A stretch of DNA of 64,000 nucleotides, taken from positions 186,001 through 250,000 of the forward strand of contig CAJTEW010000003.1 in assembly GCA_910575605.1 (NCBI GenBank), written 5' to 3'. The notes under the pieces are model-generated. The model did not search any database and had not been told where the DNA came from. It was given only the letters and a program-made list of their open reading frames with translations. This DNA comes from Lachnospiraceae bacterium (GTDB taxonomy: Bacteria; Bacillota; Clostridia; Lachnospirales; Lachnospiraceae). The translations under genes were made by a program, and so were the position numbers. This document shows, piece after piece, positions 1 to 8,647 of the stretch (positions are counted from its first letter, which is position 1; the number at the start of each line of letters is the position of its first letter).

Positions 1-2349
1 TTGTTACCAATTAGTTTGCGCTCGCTTGTGCTTGAAGGAACAGAAATAAGAGTAATTCCAGAGAATATAGCATCATTTTCAAATTTAAGAAAGCTAGATT
101 TATCTAATATGAGATTAGATTCTTTGCCTGCAAGTATATTAGATTTAGAGCTGGAATTTTATTTAAATAAAAAAGGGATGGGTATACAGCTTCTTGATAC
201 AAACATTGCTGATATGGACATGAGTATTTTGGAGCAGCCAAGATTAATTATAGAATCATGGTTTCACAATAAGGAGAATGTACAAGGAAACGAAGAGGAG
301 ATGAATCCTCTTAATGAAGTAAAGGTAATATTTTTGGGAGATGGAGGAGCCGGAAAGAGTTTATCCATTCAACGTTTACTTAAAAATGGAAGCCTGCCAA
401 AGGATTTTAACGGGGAGGCAACTCCAGGAATATCAATATTAAGCCATAATTATATTATAGAGTCCAGAAATATATTAATTCATTTTTGGGATTTTGGCGG
501 ACAAGAGATTATGCATTCTATGCATAGAATGTTTTTAACGAAACGAACATTATATGTAGTATTTGTTAATGCAAGAGATAATACTCAAGATGAAAGAGCG
601 CGGTATTGGCTTCATAATATAAAAAGCTTTGCTCAAGGTGCGCGGGTACTGCTCGTAATAAATCAAATTGATCAAAATCCATCAGCATCGGTAAATGAAC
701 CAGCGTTGATGACATTGTATCCTAATATTACAAAGGTTATAAGGTTATCTGCCCAAAGATTTTCTCAAGACGAATTTAATAATTCTTTTCAGAAAGAATT
801 ATTTTCGGAAGTAGAGAAAATACCATATATAAATGAGCCGTTTCTTGATTCATGGAATCTGCTGAAGAATAGACTTCAGTATATGAAAGAATATTATATA
901 AATGAATATATGTTTCAAGAGATATGTGAAGAATGTGGCGTGGAGGCAGATAAGGAAGTAAGAAGTAGTCTATTGGAGTGGTTTAGTGACTTGGGCATTA
1001 GTTTTTGCTACCGTGATACTAGTGCGTTATCCGATTATATGATTTTAAGACCGGATTGGATTACAAATGCAATCTATATAATCTTATTTAATGGGGGATG
1101 TAAAGCAAATAATGGATTAATTAGACATGAAGATATACATCAATTATTAAAGAATCCGGTAAAGAAAGATGATTGGTTTAAAGGAGTATTGGATTTTATA
1201 TCATATTCGCCAGTTGAAATTGAGTATGTATTGGGGGTAATAAGAAAATTTAGGCTGTCATATCGGTTAAATGATGAGACAGAATTTATACCTATGCTAT
1301 GCGAGAGAAATGAAAAGCCAATTGCGAAAGAGATGGCAGAGAGTGAGAACGCATTAAATTATATAATTCAATATGAATATCTTCCTAATAATGTATTGCA
1401 TAGGTTAATGGTTGAGATGCGTAATGATTTGCAGCATGAGTATGTTTGGATGTCTGGAGCGGTTTTTTACTCTAAAGGTATGGGACTAAAAGCATTGGTT
1501 AAAATAGAGGATAATAATATAAAAATATATGTGATAAGTGCTAATGAGTTATATCCGCCAAATGTTTATTTAGGATTTATTAGAGGGGTCATACGAAATA
1601 TAAATGAGTCTTTAGGTTTAAATACAACGGAAAAAATAGTGTATAAGAAAAAAGGAACATCGGAAGAATTTGATTATGCTTATTTGCTGGACAGCTATCA
1701 GCATGGCAATAAGATAATTTATTCTGGTAAGCTGAAAAGGAATATTAATATTTTAGATATTTTGAATCAAACAGATGGAGAGATTAACTTTCGTAGAAAT
1801 AAGCTCGTACAAGATATCAAAGAGATATGTATAACGATGCAGGCAAATAAACTATTCTATTCCAAGGCAGAAAATGTACGTAATACACAAGTAAGAGACA
1901 TGCTTCGCAGTAAAGGATATTATACATCAGATCAAACGCTTAGGGGAGTATCTGTGAGTGGTAAACAGGCGGGAGAATTAGATTTGGAAATCATGGAGAC
2001 ACCTCAAAAACCAATAGCTATTTTTGAGGCTTTAAATCTGAAAAGTTTTTCGTCCAGTGAACAAAAGTATTGGAGAGCTCATTTAAATAAGCTTCTAGAT
2101 AATTATAATCCGATAGGAGTGCCATTAGCATTTTTGGTAAGCTATGTAGATTGTTCAAAATCCAACTTTAAAAATTTTTGGTTAAAGTATTATGAATATA
2201 TAGCACATAACTATAATAGTGAGTATTCTATTCAGCGGATGGAGGAGTGTATAGAAAATACTTTTTCTATACGTAGCGCAGAGTGTGTTTATGATTACGG
2301 AGGAATGCCTATAACGGTGCAGCATATTTGTGTAAGGATGTCGGAATAA
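1..2349 (+). CDS. ROCO-type (LRR-Roc-COR) GTPase with C-terminal nuclease-like domain, 5' partial
   Basis: The reading frame is already open at base 1, so the true start lies outside the window; 782 residues are visible. The N-terminus (about 1-50) has leucine-rich-repeat spacing. A Ras-like Roc domain follows: P-loop GDGGAGKS at residues 113-120, switch II WDFGGQE at 163-169, and NQID at 221-224 in the place of NKxD. Residues from about 280 to 560 fit a COR-like linker. The C-terminal 150 residues contain GELDLEI (658-664) followed by IFEALNLK (674-681), reminiscent of a PD-(D/E)XK nuclease core; that is an inference. No membrane segment is seen. The gene is much more AT-rich than its right-hand neighbours, which suggests horizontal transfer. 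Bacterial Roco-like GTPases with effector domains occur in defence loci, but a role here is unproven. Confidence 0.8.
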   Translation: MLPISLRSLVLEGTEIRVIPENIASFSNLRKLDLSNMRLDSLPASILDLELEFYLNKKGMGIQLLDTNIADMDMSILEQPRLIIESWFHNKENVQGNEEEMNPLNEVKVIFLGDGGAGKSLSIQRLLKNGSLPKDFNGEATPGISILSHNYIIESRNILIHFWDFGGQEIMHSMHRMFLTKRTLYVVFVNARDNTQDERARYWLHNIKSFAQGARVLLVINQIDQNPSASVNEPALMTLYPNITKVIRLSAQRFSQDEFNNSFQKELFSEVEKIPYINEPFLDSWNLLKNRLQYMKEYYINEYMFQEICEECGVEADKEVRSSLLEWFSDLGISFCYRDTSALSDYMILRPDWITNAIYIILFNGGCKANNGLIRHEDIHQLLKNPVKKDDWFKGVLDFISYSPVEIEYVLGVIRKFRLSYRLNDETEFIPMLCERNEKPIAKEMAESENALNYIIQYEYLPNNVLHRLMVEMRNDLQHEYVWMSGAVFYSKGMGLKALVKIEDNNIKIYVISANELYPPNVYLGFIRGVIRNINESLGLNTTEKIVYKKKGTSEEFDYAYLLDSYQHGNKIIYSGKLKRNINILDILNQTDGEINFRRNKLVQDIKEICITMQANKLFYSKAENVRNTQVRDMLRSKGYYTSDQTLRGVSVSGKQAGELDLEIMETPQKPIAIFEALNLKSFSSSEQKYWRAHLNKLLDNYNPIGVPLAFLVSYVDCSKSNFKNFWLKYYEYIAHNYNSEYSIQRMEECIENTFSIRSAECVYDYGGMPITVQHICVRMSE

Positions 2350-2440
2350 ACTTGTATGGCAGCGTCTGCCGGGGCTGTTACCACAGTCGGAACAAAGCCG
2401 CCGGCAAAGGAGCTTGTGGAAGAATTAAAGAAACAACCTG
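2350..2440. other. Junction between ROCO gene and glgX with a coding-like remnant
   Basis: Directly after the ROCO stop, base composition jumps from AT-rich to GC-rich. In the same frame a short open stretch runs to a stop at 2482-2484, with an ATG at 2356 and an alanine- and lysine-rich reading (for example KPPAKELVEELKKQ). No ribosome site precedes the ATG. It may be the tail of an older gene interrupted when the ROCO segment arrived; I do not recognise the family. Confidence 0.3.
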
Positions 2441-4534
2441 CTATTTCCCCACTAATATCATTACGCTTCTGGAATGGATCGTAATACATCCACCAGCAAG
2501 TGAATATGTATTCTGCTCATCATTCCATGTATCAACAGCTACCTCCCAGCACATAGAAGCAGGAAGTTCAGGAAGTACTATATCCAAGTCCTCCCAGTAA
2601 GCATTGGAGGCAACGTAAATCACCTGCGGTCCGGTGCCAGGCTCCTGGCCTGCGAACATGACGGCCACATACCGGTCATACTCGGCAAACTGTGAGCACC
2701 ATGGTGAGGTACCGTGGAAGCTGACATCAGGCAGGCCGCAAGCTCCGCCGCTTACATTGGTACGAAGGAGGCGGTGTTCCTTGCGGAAGCGTATCATATA
2801 TTGAAAGAAGGAAAAAATATCGCGGTTTTCCTTAAGCCTGTTCCAGTCAAGCCACGTAATGATATTATCATGACAGTAGGCATTGTTATTGCCGAATTGT
2901 GTATTGCAAAACTCATCACCTGCAAGAAACATAGGAATTCCGCGGCTTGCCATAAGGACTGCAAAGGCATTTCGTATCATGCGCTTTCTTAAAGAAAGTA
3001 TTTCTGGATTATCCGTATCCCCCTCCATGCCGCAATTCCAGCTATTGTTGTCATTTGCGCCGTCTGTATTATTCCAGCCGTTTGATTCATTGTGCTTCTC
3101 ATTATAGGAGAACAAGTCATACAGAGTAAATCCGTCATGGCAGGTAATAAAGTTTACAGAAGCATTTTGCCGGGAATCTGCTTCATAAATATCCCGCGAG
3201 CCCGATATACGCAGAGCAGCGGCCTGCGCAAGCCCTGCATCACCCTTAAGATACCGTCTGATATCGTCCCTGTACCGTCCGTTCCATTCTGCCCACCGGT
3301 TCCATGACGGAAAAGTTCCAACCTGATAGAGCCCGCCGGCATCCCATGCCTCGGCAATCAGCTTTACATCTCCAAGAATCGGATCAAATGCAAGGGACTG
3401 CAGAAGCGGCGGCTCGAGCATCGGAGACCCGTCTTCATTTCTCCCAAGAATAGAGGCAAGGTCAAAACGGAAGCCGTTCACACGGTAAGTTGTGACCCAG
3501 TAGCGCAGACAGTTCAGTATCATCTGTCGTACGATCGGGTGGTTGCAGTTCAGAGAGTTTCCGCATCCGCTGAAATTATAATAATAACCGTCCAGGGTCA
3601 GCATATAGTATATATTGTTATCAAAGCCCTTAAATGAAAAGAAAGGTCCCTTTTCATTTCCTTCGGCAGTATGGTTAAATACAACATCCAGAAAGACTTC
3701 TATTCCATGCTGATTAAAGGTCTGAATCAGTTTCTTTAATTCATTTCCTTCCCGGTTATATTCTGTATTCGCTGTATAGCTTGTGTTAGGAGAGAAAAAG
3801 CTTACGGTATTATATCCCCAGTAATTATAAAGCTTTTCTCCGTTCACCTCCCGGTAATCCTGCATTTCATCAAATTCGAAGATAGGCATTAATTCAACAA
3901 CATTTACACCCAGATCAATAAGATAAGGAAGCTTCTCCATAAGTCCGGCAAATGTTCCCGGCTTTGCCACAAGAGAAGATTCATGCATAGTAAATCCCCG
4001 GACATGCAGTTCATATATAATCAAATCCTCAATAGGAAGAAGAGGTGCCCTCATATCCTCCCAGTCAAAATCATCCTTAACAACCCGGGCTTTATAGTGC
4101 TGTCCACGGGGAGAAGTAGCCCCCCAGCAGCTCTGTCCGGTCACCGCCTTAGCATAAGGGTCAAGAAGATATTTATTTTTATTATAAATCAGGCCCTTCT
4201 TAGGCTCATAAGGCCCATCCACCCGGTAAGCATACTCAAACTCTTCGATATTCAGCTTAAAAACAATCATGGAATACACATTTCCAATCCTATAATGGTG
4301 AGGAAACGGAATCACAGCAAAAGGTTCCGTCTCCTCCCTTCTGAATAAAAGCAGTTCAATCGAAGTAGCATTGTGAGAATACACAGTAAAATTAACCCCG
4401 CCTGGAATAGCCGTAGCGCCATTCGTTTCATAAAACCCTGGACGTATATCAAACCCGCTTATATGGTCCATAGGAACCAGATGAATGGTACGCGGAAGGT
4501 TAAGTTCTGCTATTTTCGTACTATTCTCATTCAT
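2441..4534 (-). CDS. glgX: Glycogen debranching enzyme (isoamylase-type, GH13)
   Basis: A 697-residue cytoplasmic GH13 enzyme expected to hydrolyse alpha-1,6 branch linkages of glycogen or limit dextrins. An N-terminal carbohydrate-binding (CBM48-like) region spans about 25-130. The catalytic barrel carries GFRFDLA with nucleophile D358, IAEAWD with acid/base E395, and CHDGFTL with D467. Length is normal for GlgX/TreX enzymes. The start lies just downstream of a GGGAGTGA ribosome site. It stands alone on the minus strand, divergent from the SDR gene; no other glycogen gene is in the window. A pullulanase-like specificity cannot be excluded from sequence alone. Confidence 0.9.
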   Translation of the reverse strand: MNENSTKIAELNLPRTIHLVPMDHISGFDIRPGFYETNGATAIPGGVNFTVYSHNATSIELLLFRREETEPFAVIPFPHHYRIGNVYSMIVFKLNIEEFEYAYRVDGPYEPKKGLIYNKNKYLLDPYAKAVTGQSCWGATSPRGQHYKARVVKDDFDWEDMRAPLLPIEDLIIYELHVRGFTMHESSLVAKPGTFAGLMEKLPYLIDLGVNVVELMPIFEFDEMQDYREVNGEKLYNYWGYNTVSFFSPNTSYTANTEYNREGNELKKLIQTFNQHGIEVFLDVVFNHTAEGNEKGPFFSFKGFDNNIYYMLTLDGYYYNFSGCGNSLNCNHPIVRQMILNCLRYWVTTYRVNGFRFDLASILGRNEDGSPMLEPPLLQSLAFDPILGDVKLIAEAWDAGGLYQVGTFPSWNRWAEWNGRYRDDIRRYLKGDAGLAQAAALRISGSRDIYEADSRQNASVNFITCHDGFTLYDLFSYNEKHNESNGWNNTDGANDNNSWNCGMEGDTDNPEILSLRKRMIRNAFAVLMASRGIPMFLAGDEFCNTQFGNNNAYCHDNIITWLDWNRLKENRDIFSFFQYMIRFRKEHRLLRTNVSGGACGLPDVSFHGTSPWCSQFAEYDRYVAVMFAGQEPGTGPQVIYVASNAYWEDLDIVLPELPASMCWEVAVDTWNDEQNTYSLAGGCITIHSRSVMILVGK

Positions 4535-4678
4535 TCTTTTTCATCACTCCCTAATATCACTTAAAATACTTTTAGTGTTACCTAATCCTGCATATCAATC
4601 TTAAATCTATCACTGCACATATGATATTTATATATCGACCTTATACTGCAAAACCTTAATGTAATATCAATCAACTAA

Positions 4679-4707
4679 TTGACGCTTATCACCCTCAATG
4701 TTAAAAT
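4679..4707 (+). promoter_or_regulatory. Sigma-A-type promoter of the SDR gene
   Basis: TTGACG at 4679-4684 and TAAAAT at 4702-4707 with a 17-bp spacer, 33 bp before the start codon and followed by an AAGGAGG ribosome site. Confidence 0.6.
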
Positions 4708-4740
4708 ATAAACAACTTTATTATTTAAGGAGGAACACAC

Positions 4741-5484
4741 ATGTTAAAAGGGAAAATAGCTGTAGTAACAGGTGGCACAAGAGGAATCGGATATGCAATT
4801 GTAAAAAAGTATCTTGAAAACGGCGCCAAAGTTGTTCTCTTCGGCTCCAGAGAAGAGACAGTACAAAAAGCGCTTTCTTCTTTAAAGGAAGAAAACGCAG
4901 ACTGGGAAGTAAGCGGAGATTACCCGAACCTTAAGGATGCAAAAGCAGTAGAAGCAGCAATTGAAAAGGTAAAAGAAAAGTATGGCCGGATTGACATCCT
5001 TGTAAATAATGCAGGCATATCAGACAGCAAGCCGGTTACCGACTACACGGCAGAACACTTTGAAAATGTTATGCAGTTAAATGTCAGCGCAATTATAAAT
5101 GCAATAATGCCGGCAGTAAAGATTATGAAGGAGCAGGGCAGTGGATGCATTATCAATACAAGCTCAATGGTAAGTATCTGTGGACAGCCAAGCGGTGTGG
5201 CCTATCCAACAAGTAAGTCTGCTGTAAATGGAATGACATGGTCACTTGCACGAGAATTAGGACCAAGCGGAATCCGCGTAAATGCAGTAGCGCCTGGAAT
5301 TACAAAGACAGATATGGTTGCGGCTCTTCCAGAGAAGATGATTCAGCCGCTAATTAATGCAATTCCTCTACGTAGAGTAGGAGAGCCAGAGGACGTTGCA
5401 AACGCATTTCTATTCCTTGCAAGCGATATGGCAGCATATGTAACAGGAGAGATTCTTTCTGTAGACGGAGCAATGAGAAGCTAG
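4741..5484 (+). CDS. Short-chain dehydrogenase/reductase (FabG/BaiA-like)
   Basis: A 247-residue classical SDR that oxidises or reduces a hydroxyl/keto group with NAD(P). The Rossmann motif TGGTRGIG is at 10-17, NNAGI at 89-93, and the catalytic set S142, Y155, K159 is intact. The C-terminus ends in the usual GEILSVDGA. An AAGGAGG ribosome site and a good promoter precede it. FabG (3-oxoacyl-ACP reductase) is the default annotation, but no fatty-acid genes are adjacent. Several local stretches (NGAKV..FG, KYGRIDI.VNNAGI) resemble BaiA-type bile-acid hydroxysteroid dehydrogenases of related gut clostridia. The substrate is therefore open. Confidence 0.85.
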   Translation: MLKGKIAVVTGGTRGIGYAIVKKYLENGAKVVLFGSREETVQKALSSLKEENADWEVSGDYPNLKDAKAVEAAIEKVKEKYGRIDILVNNAGISDSKPVTDYTAEHFENVMQLNVSAIINAIMPAVKIMKEQGSGCIINTSSMVSICGQPSGVAYPTSKSAVNGMTWSLARELGPSGIRVNAVAPGITKTDMVAALPEKMIQPLINAIPLRRVGEPEDVANAFLFLASDMAAYVTGEILSVDGAMRS

Positions 5485-5552
5485 GGGACAGGGAGAAACG
5501 AACTGGGGACGGGGTATTTTTCAAAATACCCCGTCCCCAGCTTTACCTGTCT
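5483..5552. repeat. GGGGAC(A/G)GG palindromic repeat, copy A (also a likely terminator)
   Basis: Inner arms at 5503-5520 and 5523-5540 form a perfect 18-bp stem with a 2-nt loop. An outer pair, GACAGG near 5487 with CCTGTC near 5547, adds a second layer. It begins at the stop codon of the SDR gene. The same core recurs at about 10179-10239 and 32321-32405, with a degenerate copy near 52607. Confidence 0.8.
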
Positions 5553-5691
5553 TAGACTAAAATATGTGGTACAGCTTGTGGAGAATATTAAAAGATGTTA
5601 ACCTATAATATACTGAATATATTGAAAATTCCCTGCAGGTAAAAACCTACTCCCTGCAGAATATATAAATAACAAAGGAGAAGAGGACTAG

Positions 5692-6333
5692 ATGGATTAC
5701 AAAAAGTATCTTGTTGAATGTGGAAAAAGAATGATAAATTCAGGACTTACAGTGGAAACTTGGGGAAATATCAGTGTGCGTGACCCTAAAACTGGTCTCA
5801 TTTATCTGACGCCCTCGGGTATGCAGTATGATATAATTGAGCCAGAGGATATTGTTGTTATGGATGAGGAGCTTCATACTGTAGAAGGAAAACGTAAACC
5901 CACAATAGAATACGGGATGCATATAGGCATTATGAATAAAAGGCGGGATGTGAATGCAATTATACATACTCATCCTATTGATTCACAAGTATTTGCATGC
6001 CTTCACAAGGATATTCCACCAGTGATTGACGAGGCGGCACAGCTTCTTGGTGGTATAGTCAAATGTGCAGAGTATGCACTGCCCGGAACAGATGAGCTGG
6101 CAGACAATGTAATTGAAGCTTTGGGGGACGGCGCGGCCTGCTTGATGGCAAATCATGGAGCCGTATGTGCGGGAAAGGATATGGATACTGCATTCAGAGT
6201 ATGTACGGTATTGGAAATGACGGCAAAGATATATCATAAAGCGCTTCTCATTGGCGAACCAAGGGAGATTGACGAGGACAAGATATTATTTATGAAGGAC
6301 TTTGCAGCAAATCATTACGGACAGGGGAAATAA
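5692..6333 (+). CDS. Class II aldolase (L-fuculose-phosphate aldolase family)
   Basis: A 213-residue class II aldolase/adducin-type protein; family members use a zinc ion to cleave sugar phosphates (FucA, AraD, MtnB relatives). The N-terminal NISVRDP and LTPSGMQYD motifs form the phosphate-binding region. HTHP near residue 92 supplies two zinc-binding histidines, and a third histidine is in ANHGAV. Length matches FucA (about 215 residues). The start follows AAAGGAGAAGAGG. No fucose or rhamnose genes flank it, so the sugar substrate is unknown. Confidence 0.85.
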   Translation: MDYKKYLVECGKRMINSGLTVETWGNISVRDPKTGLIYLTPSGMQYDIIEPEDIVVMDEELHTVEGKRKPTIEYGMHIGIMNKRRDVNAIIHTHPIDSQVFACLHKDIPPVIDEAAQLLGGIVKCAEYALPGTDELADNVIEALGDGAACLMANHGAVCAGKDMDTAFRVCTVLEMTAKIYHKALLIGEPREIDEDKILFMKDFAANHYGQGK

Positions 6334-6393
6334 AGCCGCCGGATATGCTGCTAAAGGACAATTAGCTGTATCCGCATAAGAAATCACAACAAC

Positions 6394-6443
6394 AAAGATG
6401 TAAAGTCTTTATATTAAAATATAGGGGGCTTTACATCTTTTTA
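6394..6443 (+). terminator. Rho-independent terminator after the aldolase gene
   Basis: Perfect 12-bp arms AAAGATGTAAAG (6394-6405) and its complement (6429-6440), running into T residues. Confidence 0.8.
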
Positions 6444-6514
6444 TAACTCCTTCTATAACATCACATTTTTTGGATATACTACTTTTATTTAGAATAGACG
6501 GAGGAAACACGAAT

Positions 6515-8524
6515 ATGTCAAATCACTTAAACCATGAAAAATCACCATATCTGCTTCAGCATAAAGAAAACCCTGTTAACTGGTACCCATGGTGCACCGA
6601 GGCTTTTAAAAGGGCACAGAAGGAAGATAAACCCATATTTCTTAGCATTGGCTATTCCACCTGCCATTGGTGTCATGTAATGGCTCATGAATCCTTTGAA
6701 GATGAAGAGACAGCAGAAATTCTCAATGAAGATTATATCTGTATCAAAGTGGATCGAGAGGAGCGTCCAGATATTGATGCGGTATATATGACGGTCTGTC
6801 AGCTTATGACAGGGGCCGGCGGGTGGCCCCTTACAGTTATCATGACCCCGCAGCAGAAGCCCTTTTTTGCCGGAACCTATTTCCCCAAAAGGCGGAGATA
6901 CGGACAGGAGGGTCTTATAGAGATTTTAGAAAGGCTTGCAGAACTGTGGAAAAATCAGAGGGAAAGACTGCTGGATGCAGGCGAGGAGATTGCGTCGGCA
7001 GTTACACAGGACAGCCAGTACTCTTCTTGCGATAAAAATGAGCTAGATCCAGAGCTTCTTCATGAAGCATTTCACCAGCTTAGCAGGCAGTTTGACAGAG
7101 AATGGGGAGGGTTTGGAAAGGCTCCAAAATTCCCTATGCCCCATCAGCTCTTGTTTCTTATGAGATATTCCTATTCAGAGGCTGTACCAGAGGCGCTTAA
7201 AATGGCAGAAAAGACTCTGAATGCCATGGCGCGGGGAGGTATCTACGATCATATCGGGGGAGGGTTTTCCCGCTATTCTACAGATGAAAGGTGGCTGGTT
7301 CCACATTTTGAGAAAATGCTGTATGATAATGCTCTTCTGATTCTTGCTTATTTAAATGCCTTTCAGGCTACAAGAAACAGGGAATACGCAGAGATTGCAA
7401 AGAATACGGCAGACTATATTTTAAGAGAGTTAAGAGATGAGTGCGGCGGATTTTACTGTGGACAGGATGCAGACAGCGACGGTGTGGAGGGGAAATATTA
7501 TGTATTCACGCCAGAAGAAATAGAGCAGGTTTTGGGAAAAAGGGACGGAGCAGAATTTTGTGCTTTATATGGAATTAACCGTGAAGGTAATTTTGAGGAT
7601 AAAAGTATTCCAAATCGAATCGGGCATATGAAAATACAGGAATGGATGCCTGAAGATATACGTATCCAGAAGCTTTACAAGTATCGTATGGAGCGTACCA
7701 GCCTTCATAAGGATACAAAGATTCTGCTGTCCTGGAATGGATGGACAATAATTGCCCTTTTGTGGACCGGGCAGCTTCTTGGGGATAGAAGGTATGTCGG
7801 TGCTGCAGCACAGGCGGAGCGGTTTCTGAGAAAATATATGACAGATGGGAACAACCGGCTGTATCTTAGGTACTGTGACGGGGAGGCGGCATATGCGGGG
7901 CAGCTTTCTGACTATGCAGTCTATGCGCTGGCACTTCTTGAGCTGTACAGGGGAACCTTTAAAGTGGAATATCTAAAGGAGGCGGTCTTACGTGCCGGTC
8001 AGATGATGGATTATTTTGAGGATAAAAGAGACGGAGGATATTATATTACCGCTTCAGATGCAGAAGCTTTGCTTACGCGGCCAAAGGAGGTGTATGACGG
8101 TGCAATTCCTTCAGGAAATTCTGTAGCTTTAGCAGTGCTTTGTAAGATCGCAGCGCTGACTGGGGAGAAAAAATGGCAGGATGCAGCGGACAGGCAGATA
8201 GCATTTCTGGCGAATGTAGTCCGTGACTATCCAGCCGGGCACTGTCTTTGTCTATTTACCTTTGCGGGCGTTCTTTATCCCCATAAGGAACTTGTATGTG
8301 CCGTAAAGGATGGACTGCCAAAAGAGCTTGTAGAATATTTAAGAAAAACACTTGTCTATGGGTTGAATGTGCTTGTAAAGACAGCAGACAATGAAAAAGA
8401 GCTTTCAAAATGTGCACCTTATACAAAGGAATACCCGGTTCCTGAGAGCGGGACGGTATATTATCTTTGCAAAAATGGGGCGTGTATACCGCCAGTGACG
8501 GAATTTGGAGAGCTGGGGCTTTAA
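6515..8524 (+). CDS. DUF255 thioredoxin-fold protein (YyaL/SPATA20 family)
   Basis: A 669-residue cytoplasmic protein of the DUF255 family: an N-terminal thioredoxin-like domain (1-165) joined to a six-hairpin glycosidase-like domain. The signature [14 protein letters not shown] carries a CxxC pair. GGWPLTV and PFFAGTYFP are further family signatures, and [11 protein letters not shown] marks the second domain. I chose ATG 6515, which follows GACGGAGGAAA, over an upstream in-frame start that would add 15 atypical residues. Members are widespread but their reaction is not established; a redox-linked role is only suggested by the fold. Confidence 0.9.
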   Translation: MSNHLNHEKSPYLLQHKENPVNWYPWCTEAFKRAQKEDKPIFLSIGYSTCHWCHVMAHESFEDEETAEILNEDYICIKVDREERPDIDAVYMTVCQLMTGAGGWPLTVIMTPQQKPFFAGTYFPKRRRYGQEGLIEILERLAELWKNQRERLLDAGEEIASAVTQDSQYSSCDKNELDPELLHEAFHQLSRQFDREWGGFGKAPKFPMPHQLLFLMRYSYSEAVPEALKMAEKTLNAMARGGIYDHIGGGFSRYSTDERWLVPHFEKMLYDNALLILAYLNAFQATRNREYAEIAKNTADYILRELRDECGGFYCGQDADSDGVEGKYYVFTPEEIEQVLGKRDGAEFCALYGINREGNFEDKSIPNRIGHMKIQEWMPEDIRIQKLYKYRMERTSLHKDTKILLSWNGWTIIALLWTGQLLGDRRYVGAAAQAERFLRKYMTDGNNRLYLRYCDGEAAYAGQLSDYAVYALALLELYRGTFKVEYLKEAVLRAGQMMDYFEDKRDGGYYITASDAEALLTRPKEVYDGAIPSGNSVALAVLCKIAALTGEKKWQDAADRQIAFLANVVRDYPAGHCLCLFTFAGVLYPHKELVCAVKDGLPKELVEYLRKTLVYGLNVLVKTADNEKELSKCAPYTKEYPVPESGTVYYLCKNGACIPPVTEFGELGL

Positions 8525-8647
8525 TAGGGAATTTCTGGCAGTCGGCATTTCTGCAATGACAGATAAGGTACTAATACTGTATTATAATATTCCGAAAAAT
8601 GGGAAAGATAAATAAAGATAAAATACCGTTGCATAGGAGAACAAAGA

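Noticed and set aside
2295-2600. Short overlapping reading frames around the ROCO/glgX junction as genes
   Set aside because: They overlap clear genes, lack ribosome sites and show no family features.
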